DNA of 10,504 nucleotides from Oscillospiraceae bacterium. GTDB lineage: Bacteria; Bacillota; Clostridia; UMGS1810. The notes under the pieces are model-generated. The model had not been told where the DNA came from. It searched no databases and was given only the letters and a program-made list of their open reading frames with translations. How positions within the stretch are numbered: position 1 is the stretch's first letter; every line of letters begins with the position of its first letter. Shown piece after piece: positions 1-7,204 of this stretch. The stretch covers positions 1 through 10,504 of the forward strand of contig JALEIO010000227.1 in the NCBI GenBank assembly GCA_022769845.1, read 5' to 3'. Both the position numbers and the translations under genes were made by a program.

Positions 1-15
1 CGCCAAAATATTCAT
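1..15 (-). CDS. tsaB: TsaB, tRNA threonylcarbamoyladenosine complex subunit (first 5 codons only)
   Basis: Only the first five codons are in the window. They read Met-Asn-Ile-Leu-Ala, which matches the usual TsaB N-terminus (M-x-I-L-A-L-D-T). The ATG overlaps the TGA of tsaE in an ATGA arrangement, and a GGAGG site lies five bases upstream, inside the tsaE 3' end. TsaB is a partner of TsaD and TsaE in forming N6-threonylcarbamoyladenosine at position 37 of ANN-decoding tRNAs, and tsaE-tsaB adjacency is common in Firmicutes. The call rests on five residues plus gene order, so it is an inference rather than a domain match. Confidence 0.6.
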
Positions 16-443
16 ACGTTCCTCCGATTGATTACAATTTTTCTGTAATTCTCCGATATGGATAAATCCTTAAAAATTCGTATTTCGTAATAAGGCATAT
101 CAAAAAGCTCTCTTATATTGTCCGCCCATTCTATTACTGAAATTCCGCCGCCGAAAATATACTCGTCAAAGCCGATGTCATACATTTCTTCCGGACTGCT
201 TATGCGGTAAACGTCAAAATGAAAAACAGGAACGGGAGCATTTCGGTATTCGTTTACAATGGTAAAAGTAGGACTTTGCACCGTTTCTTTTATTCCGAGC
301 TCTTTGCAGAGCGCAGCAGTAAAAAACGTTTTGCCTGCGCCGAGGTCGCCGTCAAGCGTCACAATGTCGCCCGGTTTTAAATTTTTAGCAAATTCGGCGG
401 CGATTTTTTCAGTATCCGCCGTACAGTTTGAAATATACTCCAT
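12..443 (-). CDS. tsaE: TsaE, tRNA threonylcarbamoyladenosine biosynthesis ATPase
   Basis: This 143-residue protein matches the normal TsaE length. It is the cytoplasmic ATPase that supports turnover of the TsaBD complex in t6A37 tRNA modification. Visible motifs are a Walker A loop (GDLGAGKT, residues 32-39), the SPTF switch-like segment (57-60), FHFDVYR (74-80) and VIEWAD (103-108), all family hallmarks in the right order. An in-frame ATG 13 codons further upstream would start inside ispF. The ATG at 443 is preferred because GGAGG sits four bases before it and because the family starts here. It follows ispF by 20 bases and overlaps the next gene (tsaB) as ATGA, so the genes are probably co-transcribed and translationally coupled. 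Confidence 0.95.
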   Translation of the reverse strand: MEYISNCTADTEKIAAEFAKNLKPGDIVTLDGDLGAGKTFFTAALCKELGIKETVQSPTFTIVNEYRNAPVPVFHFDVYRISSPEEMYDIGFDEYIFGGGISVIEWADNIRELFDMPYYEIRIFKDLSISENYRKIVINRRNV

Positions 444-463
444 AATTCCTCCGTAAATTTTGC

Positions 464-940
464 CTACTGCAAAACCGTGCATACCGCCTGTGCGGATATG
501 CCCTTTCCTTCGCCCTCAAACCCCAATCCTTCGGTGGTGGTGGCTTTTATGCTGATATTTTTTATATCGGTATTAATTGCGTCCGCTATATTTTTGCGCA
601 TTTTTTCAATATACGGCGCCATTTTCGGTCTTTGCGCAACAATGGTCGCGTCAATATTGTTTACCGAAAATCCGTTTTCCTTAAGAATTTCGCTTGTTTT
701 TTTCAAAAGCGTAATGCTGCAAATATTCTTAAAACTGTCATCATTATCGGGAAAATGCCTGCCGATATCTCCGAGTGCCGCGGCGCCAAGCATAGAATCC
801 ATAACCGCATGGGTAAGAACATCCGCGTCGGAATGTCCCAGAAGCCCTTTTTCATACGGAATTTCAACGCCGCCTATTATAAGCTTTCTTCCCTCTTTTA
901 AAATATGCACATCATAACCTGTGCCGATTCTTATTCCCAT
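464..940 (-). CDS. ispF: IspF, 2-C-methyl-D-erythritol 2,4-cyclodiphosphate synthase
   Basis: IspF cyclises CDP-ME 2-phosphate to MEcPP with release of CMP, in the non-mevalonate (MEP) route to isoprenoids. The 158-residue length is typical. The zinc ligands are visible as Asp10 and His12 in GTGYDVH and His44 in LTHAV, with the HSDADV motif at 36-41. The C-terminal signature ATTTEGLGFEGEGKGI spans 133-148. In the family the protein is a cytoplasmic homotrimer. The ATG lies inside the 3' end of ispD (a ten-base overlap), so translation is probably coupled. IspD and IspF catalyse non-consecutive steps (IspE lies between them), but adjacent or fused ispD-ispF genes are common. No ispE is present in the window. 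Confidence 0.97.
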   Translation of the reverse strand: MGIRIGTGYDVHILKEGRKLIIGGVEIPYEKGLLGHSDADVLTHAVMDSMLGAAALGDIGRHFPDNDDSFKNICSITLLKKTSEILKENGFSVNNIDATIVAQRPKMAPYIEKMRKNIADAINTDIKNISIKATTTEGLGFEGEGKGISAQAVCTVLQ

Positions 941-1629
941 TTCAGCACCGCCTCTGCATACAGTATATCATCACTCGTAGTAATTTTCAAATTATTTTTC
1001 ATACATTCGGTAATTTTTACGCGCACACCCTCGTTTTCGGCAAGCGCACAGTCATCAGTTGCAAAAATGCCTTTTTCAAGCGCGTTTTTATGCGCCGCCA
1101 CAATTAAATCCTTTTTAAAAATCTGCGGCGTAAAAATTCTGTAAACCTTGCTTCGGTCAATGGTTTCTGAAATAAATCCGTCCGCATCGGACATTTTTAA
1201 CGTATCGGCGCTTTTTGAGCCGAGAGCTGCCGCGCCGTATTTTTGTGCGTCGGCAATACAGTTTAAAATATCGTCTTTGTCAGCAAACGGACGGGCGCCG
1301 TCGTGAATAAGCACAAAATCCGCGCTTTTTTCTACCTCTGAAAGGCATTTAAGCACGGTTTTTTGCCTTGTTTCACATCCTGAAACAATCTTTATCGGCT
1401 TTGAAAAATCAAGCTTTTTTACAAAGTCGCTTGTATAAAGAAGGTAATTTTCGGGAACAGCAACAATAATTTCGTTTATTTGTTTAATACTGCAAAGCGT
1501 GCGCAGAGTATATGCCAAAATCGGCACGCCTTCTACCTCATAAAACTGCTTGGGTATGTTAAGACCCGTTCTTGAGCCGACGCCCGACGCTGCCACAACG
1601 GCACTGACATTCTTTTTCATACTCATCAT
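931..1629 (-). CDS. ispD: IspD, 2-C-methyl-D-erythritol 4-phosphate cytidylyltransferase
   Basis: IspD transfers CMP from CTP to MEP, giving CDP-ME in the MEP isoprenoid pathway. The protein is 232 residues, typical for the family. Its nucleotide-binding N-terminus reads VVAASGVGSRTG followed by PKQF (11-22 and 26-29), which includes the catalytic Arg20 and Lys27 equivalents. HDGARP is at 109-114, TIDRSKVYRIFTPQIF at 156-171 carries the conserved DR, TDD is at 191-193, and NLKITTSDD is at 213-221. Three in-frame ATGs (1629, 1626, 1620) follow an AAGGA site at 1631-1635. The spacings are 1, 4 and 10 bases, so the true start may be the second or third and the protein up to three residues shorter. 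A weak promoter candidate lies just upstream. Confidence 0.96.
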   Translation of the reverse strand: MMSMKKNVSAVVAASGVGSRTGLNIPKQFYEVEGVPILAYTLRTLCSIKQINEIIVAVPENYLLYTSDFVKKLDFSKPIKIVSGCETRQKTVLKCLSEVEKSADFVLIHDGARPFADKDDILNCIADAQKYGAAALGSKSADTLKMSDADGFISETIDRSKVYRIFTPQIFKKDLIVAAHKNALEKGIFATDDCALAENEGVRVKITECMKNNLKITTSDDILYAEAVLKWE

Positions 1630-1646
1630 GTCCTTAAAAGATTTTT

Positions 1647-1675
1647 ATTCTTTTAATATATTTTAAAAAAGTCAA
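1647..1675 (-). promoter_or_regulatory. Candidate sigma-A promoter ahead of ispD
   Basis: On the minus strand TTGACT (1670-1675) is followed, after a 17-base spacer, by AAGAAT (1647-1652). The -35 box is close to consensus but the -10 box is poor. It falls in the 55-base AT-rich gap between the second permease gene and ispD, a sensible place for a promoter that uncouples the isoprenoid genes from the transporter. AT-rich DNA gives chance matches easily, so this is tentative. Confidence 0.3.
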
Positions 1676-1684
1676 AAATATGCC

Positions 1685-2653
1685 TTATCTGCTTTCTCTG
1701 AAGTAGTTTACACCGCATCCTTTAGGCTGCATAACCTTGTTCGACTTACGCATTGATGTTACAACCAAAACAATTGCCGTAATAAGATACGGAAGCATAG
1801 TATAAAACGCGTTTGGAATTGCAATTACGCTTTTTGAAACATAGAACTGCAAAACGGTGAATGCACCGAATATAAGCGAACCCAAAATTGCCATTGTCGG
1901 CTTCCAGCCTGCAAAAATTACAAGTGCAACCGCAATCCAGCCTTTTCCGCTAACGCAGTTATTATTCCACACTCCGCCGCCGTCTATAAGCGAAATATAC
2001 GCTCCGCCGAGTCCGCAAATTCCGCCGCCGAAAAGAATGTTTATATATTTAACCTTTGTTACGCTTATTCCCGCAGCGTCTGCCGCTGCCGCATTTTCGC
2101 CCACTGCGCGCATATCAAGTCCAAAGCGTGTTCTTTTCATATAAAATCTGCACAATACTGCAATTATTACGGCAAGATAAACCAAGATATTATGCGAAAA
2201 TAAAACCTTGCCCACAACCGGTATTTGCGATAAAAGCGGTATAGGCTGCTCCGATAAGATTGCGCTCATTCGCTCGCTTAATTTCGGAATTGCACCGCCA
2301 TTTGCCGCTTTGTAATTGGCAATCATAAGCTGACCGAAAAAGTTTGCAAGACCCGAACCGAAAATGGTGAGTGCAAGACCGGTTACCACCTGATTTGCCC
2401 GAAGGCTTACGGTTATATACGCATAGATAAGCGCGCCGAAAACTCCAAGTGCAAACGCCGCCAAAAGCGCAAGAACAAGGCTGTCAGTATAGCACGCAAC
2501 AAAAAATCCCATAAATGCGCCCATAAACATCATACCCTCAACACCGAGGTTTGTATTTCCCGCTTTTTCGGTGACAATTTCACCCGTCGTACCGAAAAGG
2601 AGCGGTGTTCCTGCCTTTATTGATGCAAAAAGAAAGTTAAAAAGTGTGTTCAT
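1685..2653 (-). CDS. Nucleoside/purine ABC transporter permease, second subunit (NupQ-like)
   Basis: This 322-residue integral membrane protein belongs to the BPD_transp_2 family, the permeases that work with BMP-family lipoproteins (as in Bacillus NupQ). It should form the membrane channel together with the upstream permease. Motifs include TTGEIVTEKAGNTNLGVEGM (22-41), RANQVVTGLALT (85-96), RFGLDMRAVGENAAAADAAG (176-195, a cytoplasmic loop that probably contacts the ATPase), and KGWIAVALVIFAGW (237-250). Many hydrophobic helices run across its length. Its ATG is one base after the stop of the previous permease gene, with GGGAG about 13 bases upstream, so translation probably depends partly on coupling. 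The family is clear. The substrate is inferred from xpt in the same cluster. Confidence 0.92.
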   Translation of the reverse strand: MNTLFNFLFASIKAGTPLLFGTTGEIVTEKAGNTNLGVEGMMFMGAFMGFFVACYTDSLVLALLAAFALGVFGALIYAYITVSLRANQVVTGLALTIFGSGLANFFGQLMIANYKAANGGAIPKLSERMSAILSEQPIPLLSQIPVVGKVLFSHNILVYLAVIIAVLCRFYMKRTRFGLDMRAVGENAAAADAAGISVTKVKYINILFGGGICGLGGAYISLIDGGGVWNNNCVSGKGWIAVALVIFAGWKPTMAILGSLIFGAFTVLQFYVSKSVIAIPNAFYTMLPYLITAIVLVVTSMRKSNKVMQPKGCGVNYFRESR

Positions 2654-2654
2654 A

Positions 2655-3740
2655 TCAGCTTTTTTTCTCCCTTCTTATTACAACTTTATATTGGATGAAA
2701 AAGTCAAAACCCAGAATTACAAAAAGAATTATACCCTTTAAAACCTCCGAAACATAAGTCGGAACGCTGAAGGCAGACTGCATAACGCTGCCACCCTTGT
2801 CAAGAACGCTCAAAAGAAGCGTTACAAATATACACATAACCGCGTTAAGACGCGACAGCCACGCAACAATAATTGCGGTAAATCCCACGCCGCCCGCAAT
2901 GCCGTCGCTTAAGGTGTAAGCCGCACCGGTTGCCTGAGTCATTCCTGCAATACCGCAAATCGCGCCGCTCAAAAACATTGTCCTCATAACGATTTTGTCA
3001 ACGTTCATACCTGCATAGCGCGCGGTGTTTTTGCTCTCGCCCACAACGCTGATTTCATATCCCTGCTTGGTATATTTAAGGTAAATATATACAGCTGCAA
3101 CCAAAACAAGAGCTATTACCCAGCCGATATGCACTCCCAGAAGCTTGTCCAGACGCGCGTTTTCAACAAAGGTTGCAATTTTTGGAAATCCTCCCGACGA
3201 CGGGTCGCGCCACGGGCCTTCTTTAAAATATATTATAAGATAAAGCGCTATGTAGTTTAGCATAAGCGTAAAAAGCGTTTCGTTTGTGTTAAACTTGCAC
3301 TTGAAAAACGCAGGAATAAGCCCCCACAGTCCGCCGCCGATAATACCTGCGGCAAACATTGTTATAATAAGCGGAATATGCGGCATATCCGAATGAAAAA
3401 GCGCAAAGTACGAAGCGCAGATTGCGCCCATAATAATTTGTCCCTCTGCACCTATATTCCAAAACTGCATTTTAAACGCAAGCGTTATACCGAGCGATGT
3501 TATAAGCAGCGGAACAGCAATTTTTACAGTTGCAATTATTGCTATTTTTCCTTTGAATGCGCCGGCAAAAATTTTCGCATATGCGCTTAAGGGATTTATG
3601 CCGAGCATCGAAAAGAAAATTCCGCCCGCAACAAAAGCGACAACGATTGAAACAACCGACAAAATTGCAAGCGAAAAGCCTGAAATTTCGGCTTTTTTAA
3701 CCACTCTTATAAGCGGCTCTTTATTATTAATCCTGCTCAT
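2655..3740 (-). CDS. Nucleoside/purine ABC transporter permease, first subunit (NupP-like)
   Basis: This is the larger of two BPD_transp_2 permeases (361 residues), equivalent to Bacillus NupP. A basic, polar N-terminus of about 20 residues precedes the first membrane helix (around 22-46). The family motif FWNIGAEGQ lies at 93-101, NTNETLFTLMLNYIA at 151-165, and GYEISVVGESKNTARYAG, the coupling loop, at 227-244. An in-frame ATG nine codons upstream exists, but the ATG at 3740 is chosen because GAGGAGG sits six bases before it. With this start the gene overlaps the 3' end of the ATPase gene by 14 bases, which is typical of coupled subunits. Assignment to the nucleoside/BMP importer class is firm; the exact substrate is not. 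Confidence 0.93.
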   Translation of the reverse strand: MSRINNKEPLIRVVKKAEISGFSLAILSVVSIVVAFVAGGIFFSMLGINPLSAYAKIFAGAFKGKIAIIATVKIAVPLLITSLGITLAFKMQFWNIGAEGQIIMGAICASYFALFHSDMPHIPLIITMFAAGIIGGGLWGLIPAFFKCKFNTNETLFTLMLNYIALYLIIYFKEGPWRDPSSGGFPKIATFVENARLDKLLGVHIGWVIALVLVAAVYIYLKYTKQGYEISVVGESKNTARYAGMNVDKIVMRTMFLSGAICGIAGMTQATGAAYTLSDGIAGGVGFTAIIVAWLSRLNAVMCIFVTLLLSVLDKGGSVMQSAFSVPTYVSEVLKGIILFVILGFDFFIQYKVVIRREKKS

Positions 3741-5283
3741 CGTCGTCCTCCTCTTTACCGAAAGCATCGGTCATCAAAAGTCCGATTTGCTCCTTTGTAG
3801 CATCCTTTGCGTCAACAATTCCCGTTACCTTTCCGTGGCACAAAACCATAATTCTGTCGCAAAGCTCTATCATTACGTCCAAATCCTCGCCGATATACAA
3901 AATTCCCGTGCCCTTTTTCTTTTGTTCATTAAGATTATCGTAAACAATATACGACGAATTTATATCGAGTCCGCGCACTGCATACGCCGTAATAAGCACA
4001 TTAGGCGCAGATTCTATTTCGCGTCCGAGCAATACCTTCTGCACGTTTCCGCCGGAAAGCTGCCGAACGGGAGTATCAATACCTGGTGTTTTAATTCCGA
4101 GCTTTTCAATAAGCTCATAGCTTAATTTCCGTGCTTCTTTCTTTTCAACAAACGGCGTTTTTCCGTTTTTATAACGTTTGAGCAAAAGATTATCCGCCAT
4201 ACCCATTGATGCGACAAGCCCCATTCCAAGCCTGTCTTCGGGAATAAAGCTCATACTTATACCCATTTTTATAATTTCTTCGGGCGACTTGCCTATGATA
4301 TTTTCTTTTTTATATAAAATTGCGCCCTTCTTTACCTTCATAAGACCTGCGATAGTTTCGCACAGCTCCTTTTGACCGCTCCCCGCAACTCCCGCAACTC
4401 CGAGAATTTCACCCTTGTTTAGGCTGAATGAAACGTCCTTTAGGGTTTTTACGCCTTCATCATTTTCGGTTGTAAGATGATGAATTTCCAAAAGATTACC
4501 CTTATGCTCGCTTATTGGCCTTTCGATTGAAAGAGTAACTTTTTTGCCCACCATAAGTTCTGTAAGCTTCAACGCGTCGGTTTCGCTTGTTTTTACCGTT
4601 GCAATGCTTTTGCCCTTTCTAAGTATTGCAACCTTGTCGCTGATTTCCAAAACCTCGTTCAATTTATGTGTAATGATAATGACCGTGCAGCCGTTATCAC
4701 GCATTTTTCGTAAGATATTAAATAAATTTTTGCTTTCCTGCGGCGTAAGAACTGCCGTAGGCTCGTCAAGAATAAGAATTTTTGCTTTTCTGTAAAGCAT
4801 TTTTAATATTTCAACCGTCTGCTTTTCGCTGACGGACATATCGTAAATTTTCTTCCTCGGTTCTACGTTAAGACCGTACTTTTCACTGATTTCCAAAATC
4901 TCTTTATATCGTTTCTTTTTGAGAATAATCCCTTCGGATTTATTTCCCATAATAATATTATCGGCAGCAGAGTGAACGTCAACAAGCTTAAAATGCTGAT
5001 GTATCATACCGATGCCCAAATTAATTGCGTCCTTCGGCGAGCGAATATGCACCTTTTTTCCGAAAATTTCTATACTTCCTGCGTCGGGAAGATAAATTCC
5101 CGCAAGAATATTCATAAGCGTGGTTTTACCCGAGCCGTTTTCACCAAGCAGGGCGAGAATTTCACCCTGCCTGGCTGATAGGTTTATGCTGTCGTTAGCA
5201 ACAGTGCTCCCGAATATTTTTGTAATGTTGTTAAGCTTTATTGCAACATCGCCGTTTTCGTTAACTTTTGTTTCTTCACACAT
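3727..5283 (-). CDS. Nucleoside/purine ABC transporter ATPase with two ABC domains (NupO-like)
   Basis: This 518-residue cytoplasmic ATPase contains two fused ABC domains, as in the RbsA/NupO group, and should energise the two permeases downstream. Domain 1 has Walker A GENGSGKT (47-54), Q-loop Gln96, a variant signature MSVSEKQ (149-155), Walker B with DEP (173-175) and switch His206. Domain 2 has the family's degenerate Walker A GVAGSGQK (298-305), signature LSGGNVQ (409-415) and an altered Walker B region LITAYAVRGLD (430-440), without the usual acidic residue. A GTG in frame at 5292 could start translation, but AGGTGA five bases before the ATG at 5283 favours the later start. The gene lies 31 bases after the lipoprotein gene. 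The acidic C-terminal tail (EEDDDEQD) is notable. Confidence 0.94.
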   Translation of the reverse strand: MCEETKVNENGDVAIKLNNITKIFGSTVANDSINLSARQGEILALLGENGSGKTTLMNILAGIYLPDAGSIEIFGKKVHIRSPKDAINLGIGMIHQHFKLVDVHSAADNIIMGNKSEGIILKKKRYKEILEISEKYGLNVEPRKKIYDMSVSEKQTVEILKMLYRKAKILILDEPTAVLTPQESKNLFNILRKMRDNGCTVIIITHKLNEVLEISDKVAILRKGKSIATVKTSETDALKLTELMVGKKVTLSIERPISEHKGNLLEIHHLTTENDEGVKTLKDVSFSLNKGEILGVAGVAGSGQKELCETIAGLMKVKKGAILYKKENIIGKSPEEIIKMGISMSFIPEDRLGMGLVASMGMADNLLLKRYKNGKTPFVEKKEARKLSYELIEKLGIKTPGIDTPVRQLSGGNVQKVLLGREIESAPNVLITAYAVRGLDINSSYIVYDNLNEQKKKGTGILYIGEDLDVMIELCDRIMVLCHGKVTGIVDAKDATKEQIGLLMTDAFGKEEDDDEQD

Positions 5284-5314
5284 ACATTTCACCTACCGAC
5301 TCTTAAAAGTTTTA

Positions 5315-6448
5315 TTATTCAGCTACTACCGTTCTGTAGTACCAGTTCATATTTCCTGTAATATCAGCGTCCGAGATAACCTCGCCCTCTTTGCAAACCA
5401 TATTGCCCTTGTTGTCATAAAGCTCGCCTGCAAAGATTTTGTTTTCGCCCGAAATGATTTTTGCTTTTGCCGCTTCAACAGCTTCTTTTGTGCCCTCTGC
5501 ACAGTTTTCCGAAAGCGGAGAAATATCAACAAGACCTTCGTCCATACCGCCGTAATAGTTAGAGCCGTCCCATGTTCCGTCCATAACTGCCTTTACAGCT
5601 TTTGTGTAATAAACATCCCAATTCCAGATTGGAGCGGTAAGATGAGCCTTGGGAGCGTCTTTTGTCATATCCGAGTTATAGCCCACACCCCAAACGCCTC
5701 TTGCCTGTGCAGCAAGTTGAGGAGCTGTTGTGTCACAGTGCTGTGCGATAACATCACAGCCGCCGTCCAACAGTGCTTCGGCAGCCTGTTTTTCAAGGTC
5801 GGGGCTGAACCACGAATTTGTAACCTTAACATAAACCTTTGCGTTGGGGTTAACCGACTCAACGCCCATTGCAAAAGCGTTAATTCCGCCTGTAACCTCA
5901 GAGTTTGAAATATCCATAGCAGCTACATAGCCGATTTTGTTTGATTTTGTTTTAAGACCTGCAGCGATACCCGAAAGATATCTTGCCTGATAAATTCTGC
6001 CGAAATAATTGTTGAAGTTTTTGCCGTTTGATTTATAGCCTGTGCCGTGCGAGAATACAACGTCGGGATACTCTGCAGCCATCTGCTCCATTGTGTCCAT
6101 ATATCCCCAGCTTGTACCGAAAATGATTTTGCAGCCGTCGTTTATGCACTCTTCGATTGCTGTTCTTGTTGCAACTGCGTCACCGTCGCTTACATTGATT
6201 TTTCTTACAATCTGGTCATCCGAAAGATTAAGCTCTTTCTGCATTTTTACAATACCCTGATCGTGAGCATAAGAATAACCTGCGCCGTCGGCGGGGTCGC
6301 CTATATGGATAACGCCAACTTTGAAATCCTTATTGTCTGCACTGCTTTCCTGTTTGACGTCATCCTTCTTGCCGCAGCCTGCAAACGATACTGCGCACAA
6401 AAGCACCATAGCGCATACAAGCATAAGTGATACTACTCTCTTTTTCAT
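5315..6448 (-). CDS. BMP-family substrate-binding lipoprotein of the purine/nucleoside importer
   Basis: This 377-residue extracytoplasmic binding protein belongs to the BMP/PnrA family (PF02608). A lipoprotein signal peptide is visible: basic MKKR, a hydrophobic stretch to about residue 22, then a lipobox-like SFAGC with Cys25 as the lipidated residue. The -3 Phe is less usual. The mature protein begins FKVGVIHIGD (42-51). It carries GAGYSYAHDQG (55-65), HGTGYKSNGKNFNNYFGRIY (134-153), KIGYVAA (171-177), INAFAMG (189-195), VIAQHCDTTAP (233-243), VGYNSD (255-260) and HLTAPIWNWDVYYTK (269-283). These match the BMP subgroup with YAHDQG and IGYNSD motifs rather than the textbook nucleoside-binding NupN/PnrA sequence, so the ligand is not certain. 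AGGAGG nine bases ahead gives a strong start. Proximity to xpt suggests a purine or nucleoside. Confidence 0.93.
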   Translation of the reverse strand: MKKRVVSLMLVCAMVLLCAVSFAGCGKKDDVKQESSADNKDFKVGVIHIGDPADGAGYSYAHDQGIVKMQKELNLSDDQIVRKINVSDGDAVATRTAIEECINDGCKIIFGTSWGYMDTMEQMAAEYPDVVFSHGTGYKSNGKNFNNYFGRIYQARYLSGIAAGLKTKSNKIGYVAAMDISNSEVTGGINAFAMGVESVNPNAKVYVKVTNSWFSPDLEKQAAEALLDGGCDVIAQHCDTTAPQLAAQARGVWGVGYNSDMTKDAPKAHLTAPIWNWDVYYTKAVKAVMDGTWDGSNYYGGMDEGLVDISPLSENCAEGTKEAVEAAKAKIISGENKIFAGELYDNKGNMVCKEGEVISDADITGNMNWYYRTVVAE

Positions 6449-6472
6449 ACTTTAAATCCTCCTAAAATATTT

Positions 6473-6537
6473 TAACGGGTAAGGTATAAGAAGTATGAAG
6501 CTTATCGCCTCTCACACCTTATACCGAATACCCGTTA
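6473..6537 (-). promoter_or_regulatory. Large stem-loop between xpt and the lipoprotein gene
   Basis: Starting one base after the xpt stop, the minus-strand transcript can fold into a 65-base hairpin. Its three stacked helices are TAACGGGTA with TACCCGTTA (9 pairs), GGTATAAG with CTTATACC (8 pairs), and GTGTGA with TCATAC (6 pairs, one G-U). The interruptions are TTC opposite T and an unpaired TT. The apical loop is 13 bases. The downstream flank is AAAATATTTTAGG rather than a run of T, so it is not a classical intrinsic terminator. The AGGAGG of the next gene lies ten bases beyond it and is not paired. It could be an mRNA processing or stability element or an attenuator. Confidence 0.6.
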
Positions 6538-6538
6538 T

Positions 6539-7114
6539 TTACTCTCTGAAAGTAAGACTGTTTTCGCTCATATTTTCGATAATTGCCAGCGACTCAAGCC
6601 TTATCCCCATATCTCTTATAATTTTTCCGCCCGACTGAAAACCCTTTTCTATAACAATTCCTGCGCCCACAATATTTGCGTCTGCCTGTTTTATAATTTC
6701 TATAAGTCCCATAAGCGCCTTGCCTTTTGCAAGAAAATCATCTATAATAAGGATATTATCCTCTTTGGAAAGGTATCTTTTGGACACAATAACCTTGTTT
6801 GTATTGCCGCGCGTATACGATTCAACCTCGCTTACATACACTTCGCCGTCAATGTTTTTTGATGCCGATTTCTTTGCATAAACCACCGGTACATTGTCAA
6901 AATACTGTGCGGCAATGCACGCAATGCCTATACCCGAAGCTTCCATTGTCAAAATTTTGTTTATGTTTTTTTCGGGAAAAATTCTTCTGAATTCTTTTCC
7001 TATTTCGTTGCAGAGCGCGATATCAACACGGTGATTTAAAAAACCGTCAACCTTTAAAATACCGCCCGGTGCAACTCTGCCCTCTTCTAAAATTTTCTTT
7101 TTAAGCAATTCCAT
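6539..7114 (-). CDS. xpt: Xpt, xanthine phosphoribosyltransferase
   Basis: Xpt converts xanthine and PRPP to XMP in the purine salvage pathway. The 191-residue length is that of the Bacillus enzyme, and the N-terminus MELLKKKILEEGRV followed by KVDGFLNHRVD (21-31) is characteristic of this family. The PRPP-binding loop ILIIDDFLAKGKA is at 121-133, TMEASGIG at 56-63, and EKGFQSGG at 156-163, which corresponds to the purine-pocket segment. The ATG at 7114 is chosen because it gives the family N-terminus, although the best Shine-Dalgarno match (AGGA) is about 13 bases away and weak. It is the first gene of the transporter cluster, with a promoter 48 bases upstream. No purine riboswitch was found ahead of it, unlike B. 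subtilis xpt. Confidence 0.96.
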   Translation of the reverse strand: MELLKKKILEEGRVAPGGILKVDGFLNHRVDIALCNEIGKEFRRIFPEKNINKILTMEASGIGIACIAAQYFDNVPVVYAKKSASKNIDGEVYVSEVESYTRGNTNKVIVSKRYLSKEDNILIIDDFLAKGKALMGLIEIIKQADANIVGAGIVIEKGFQSGGKIIRDMGIRLESLAIIENMSENSLTFRE

Positions 7115-7161
7115 ATCCGCGCCGCTTTCCTGTAAAATTTCAAAAAATAAAACACCTTTTT

Positions 7162-7190
7162 ATTTTACAAAATATGACAAAAAAAATCAA
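7162..7190 (-). promoter_or_regulatory. Sigma-A-type promoter for xpt and the transporter cluster
   Basis: On the minus strand TTGATT (7185-7190) and TAAAAT (7162-7167) are separated by exactly 17 bases. Transcription would start near 7155, leaving a leader of only about 40 bases before the xpt ATG. That is too short for a known purine riboswitch. This is the best promoter match in the 174-base gap between the MreB-like gene and xpt. Confidence 0.6.
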
Positions 7191-7204
7191 GTGATTTTTT
7201 AAAT

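Noticed and set aside
477..917. A 146-codon plus-strand open frame opposite ispF
   Set aside because: It is entirely a shadow of ispF, whose metal ligands and signature are intact. Its hydrophobic translation is a complement artefact.
3553..4125. A 190-codon plus-strand open frame opposite the permease/ATPase junction
   Set aside because: It overlaps two conserved transporter genes and shows no motif of its own.
5120..5908. A 262-codon plus-strand open frame antisense to the ATPase and lipoprotein genes
   Set aside because: It spans the junction of two well-supported opposite-strand genes, has no recognisable domain, and no ribosome binding site was identified for it. Long antisense frames like this arise from the codon bias of the real genes.
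6449..6537. A separate promoter for the lipoprotein gene using TAAAAT next to the stem-loop
   Set aside because: The bases 17 upstream (CATACT) do not resemble a -35 box, and the region is taken up by the hairpin.
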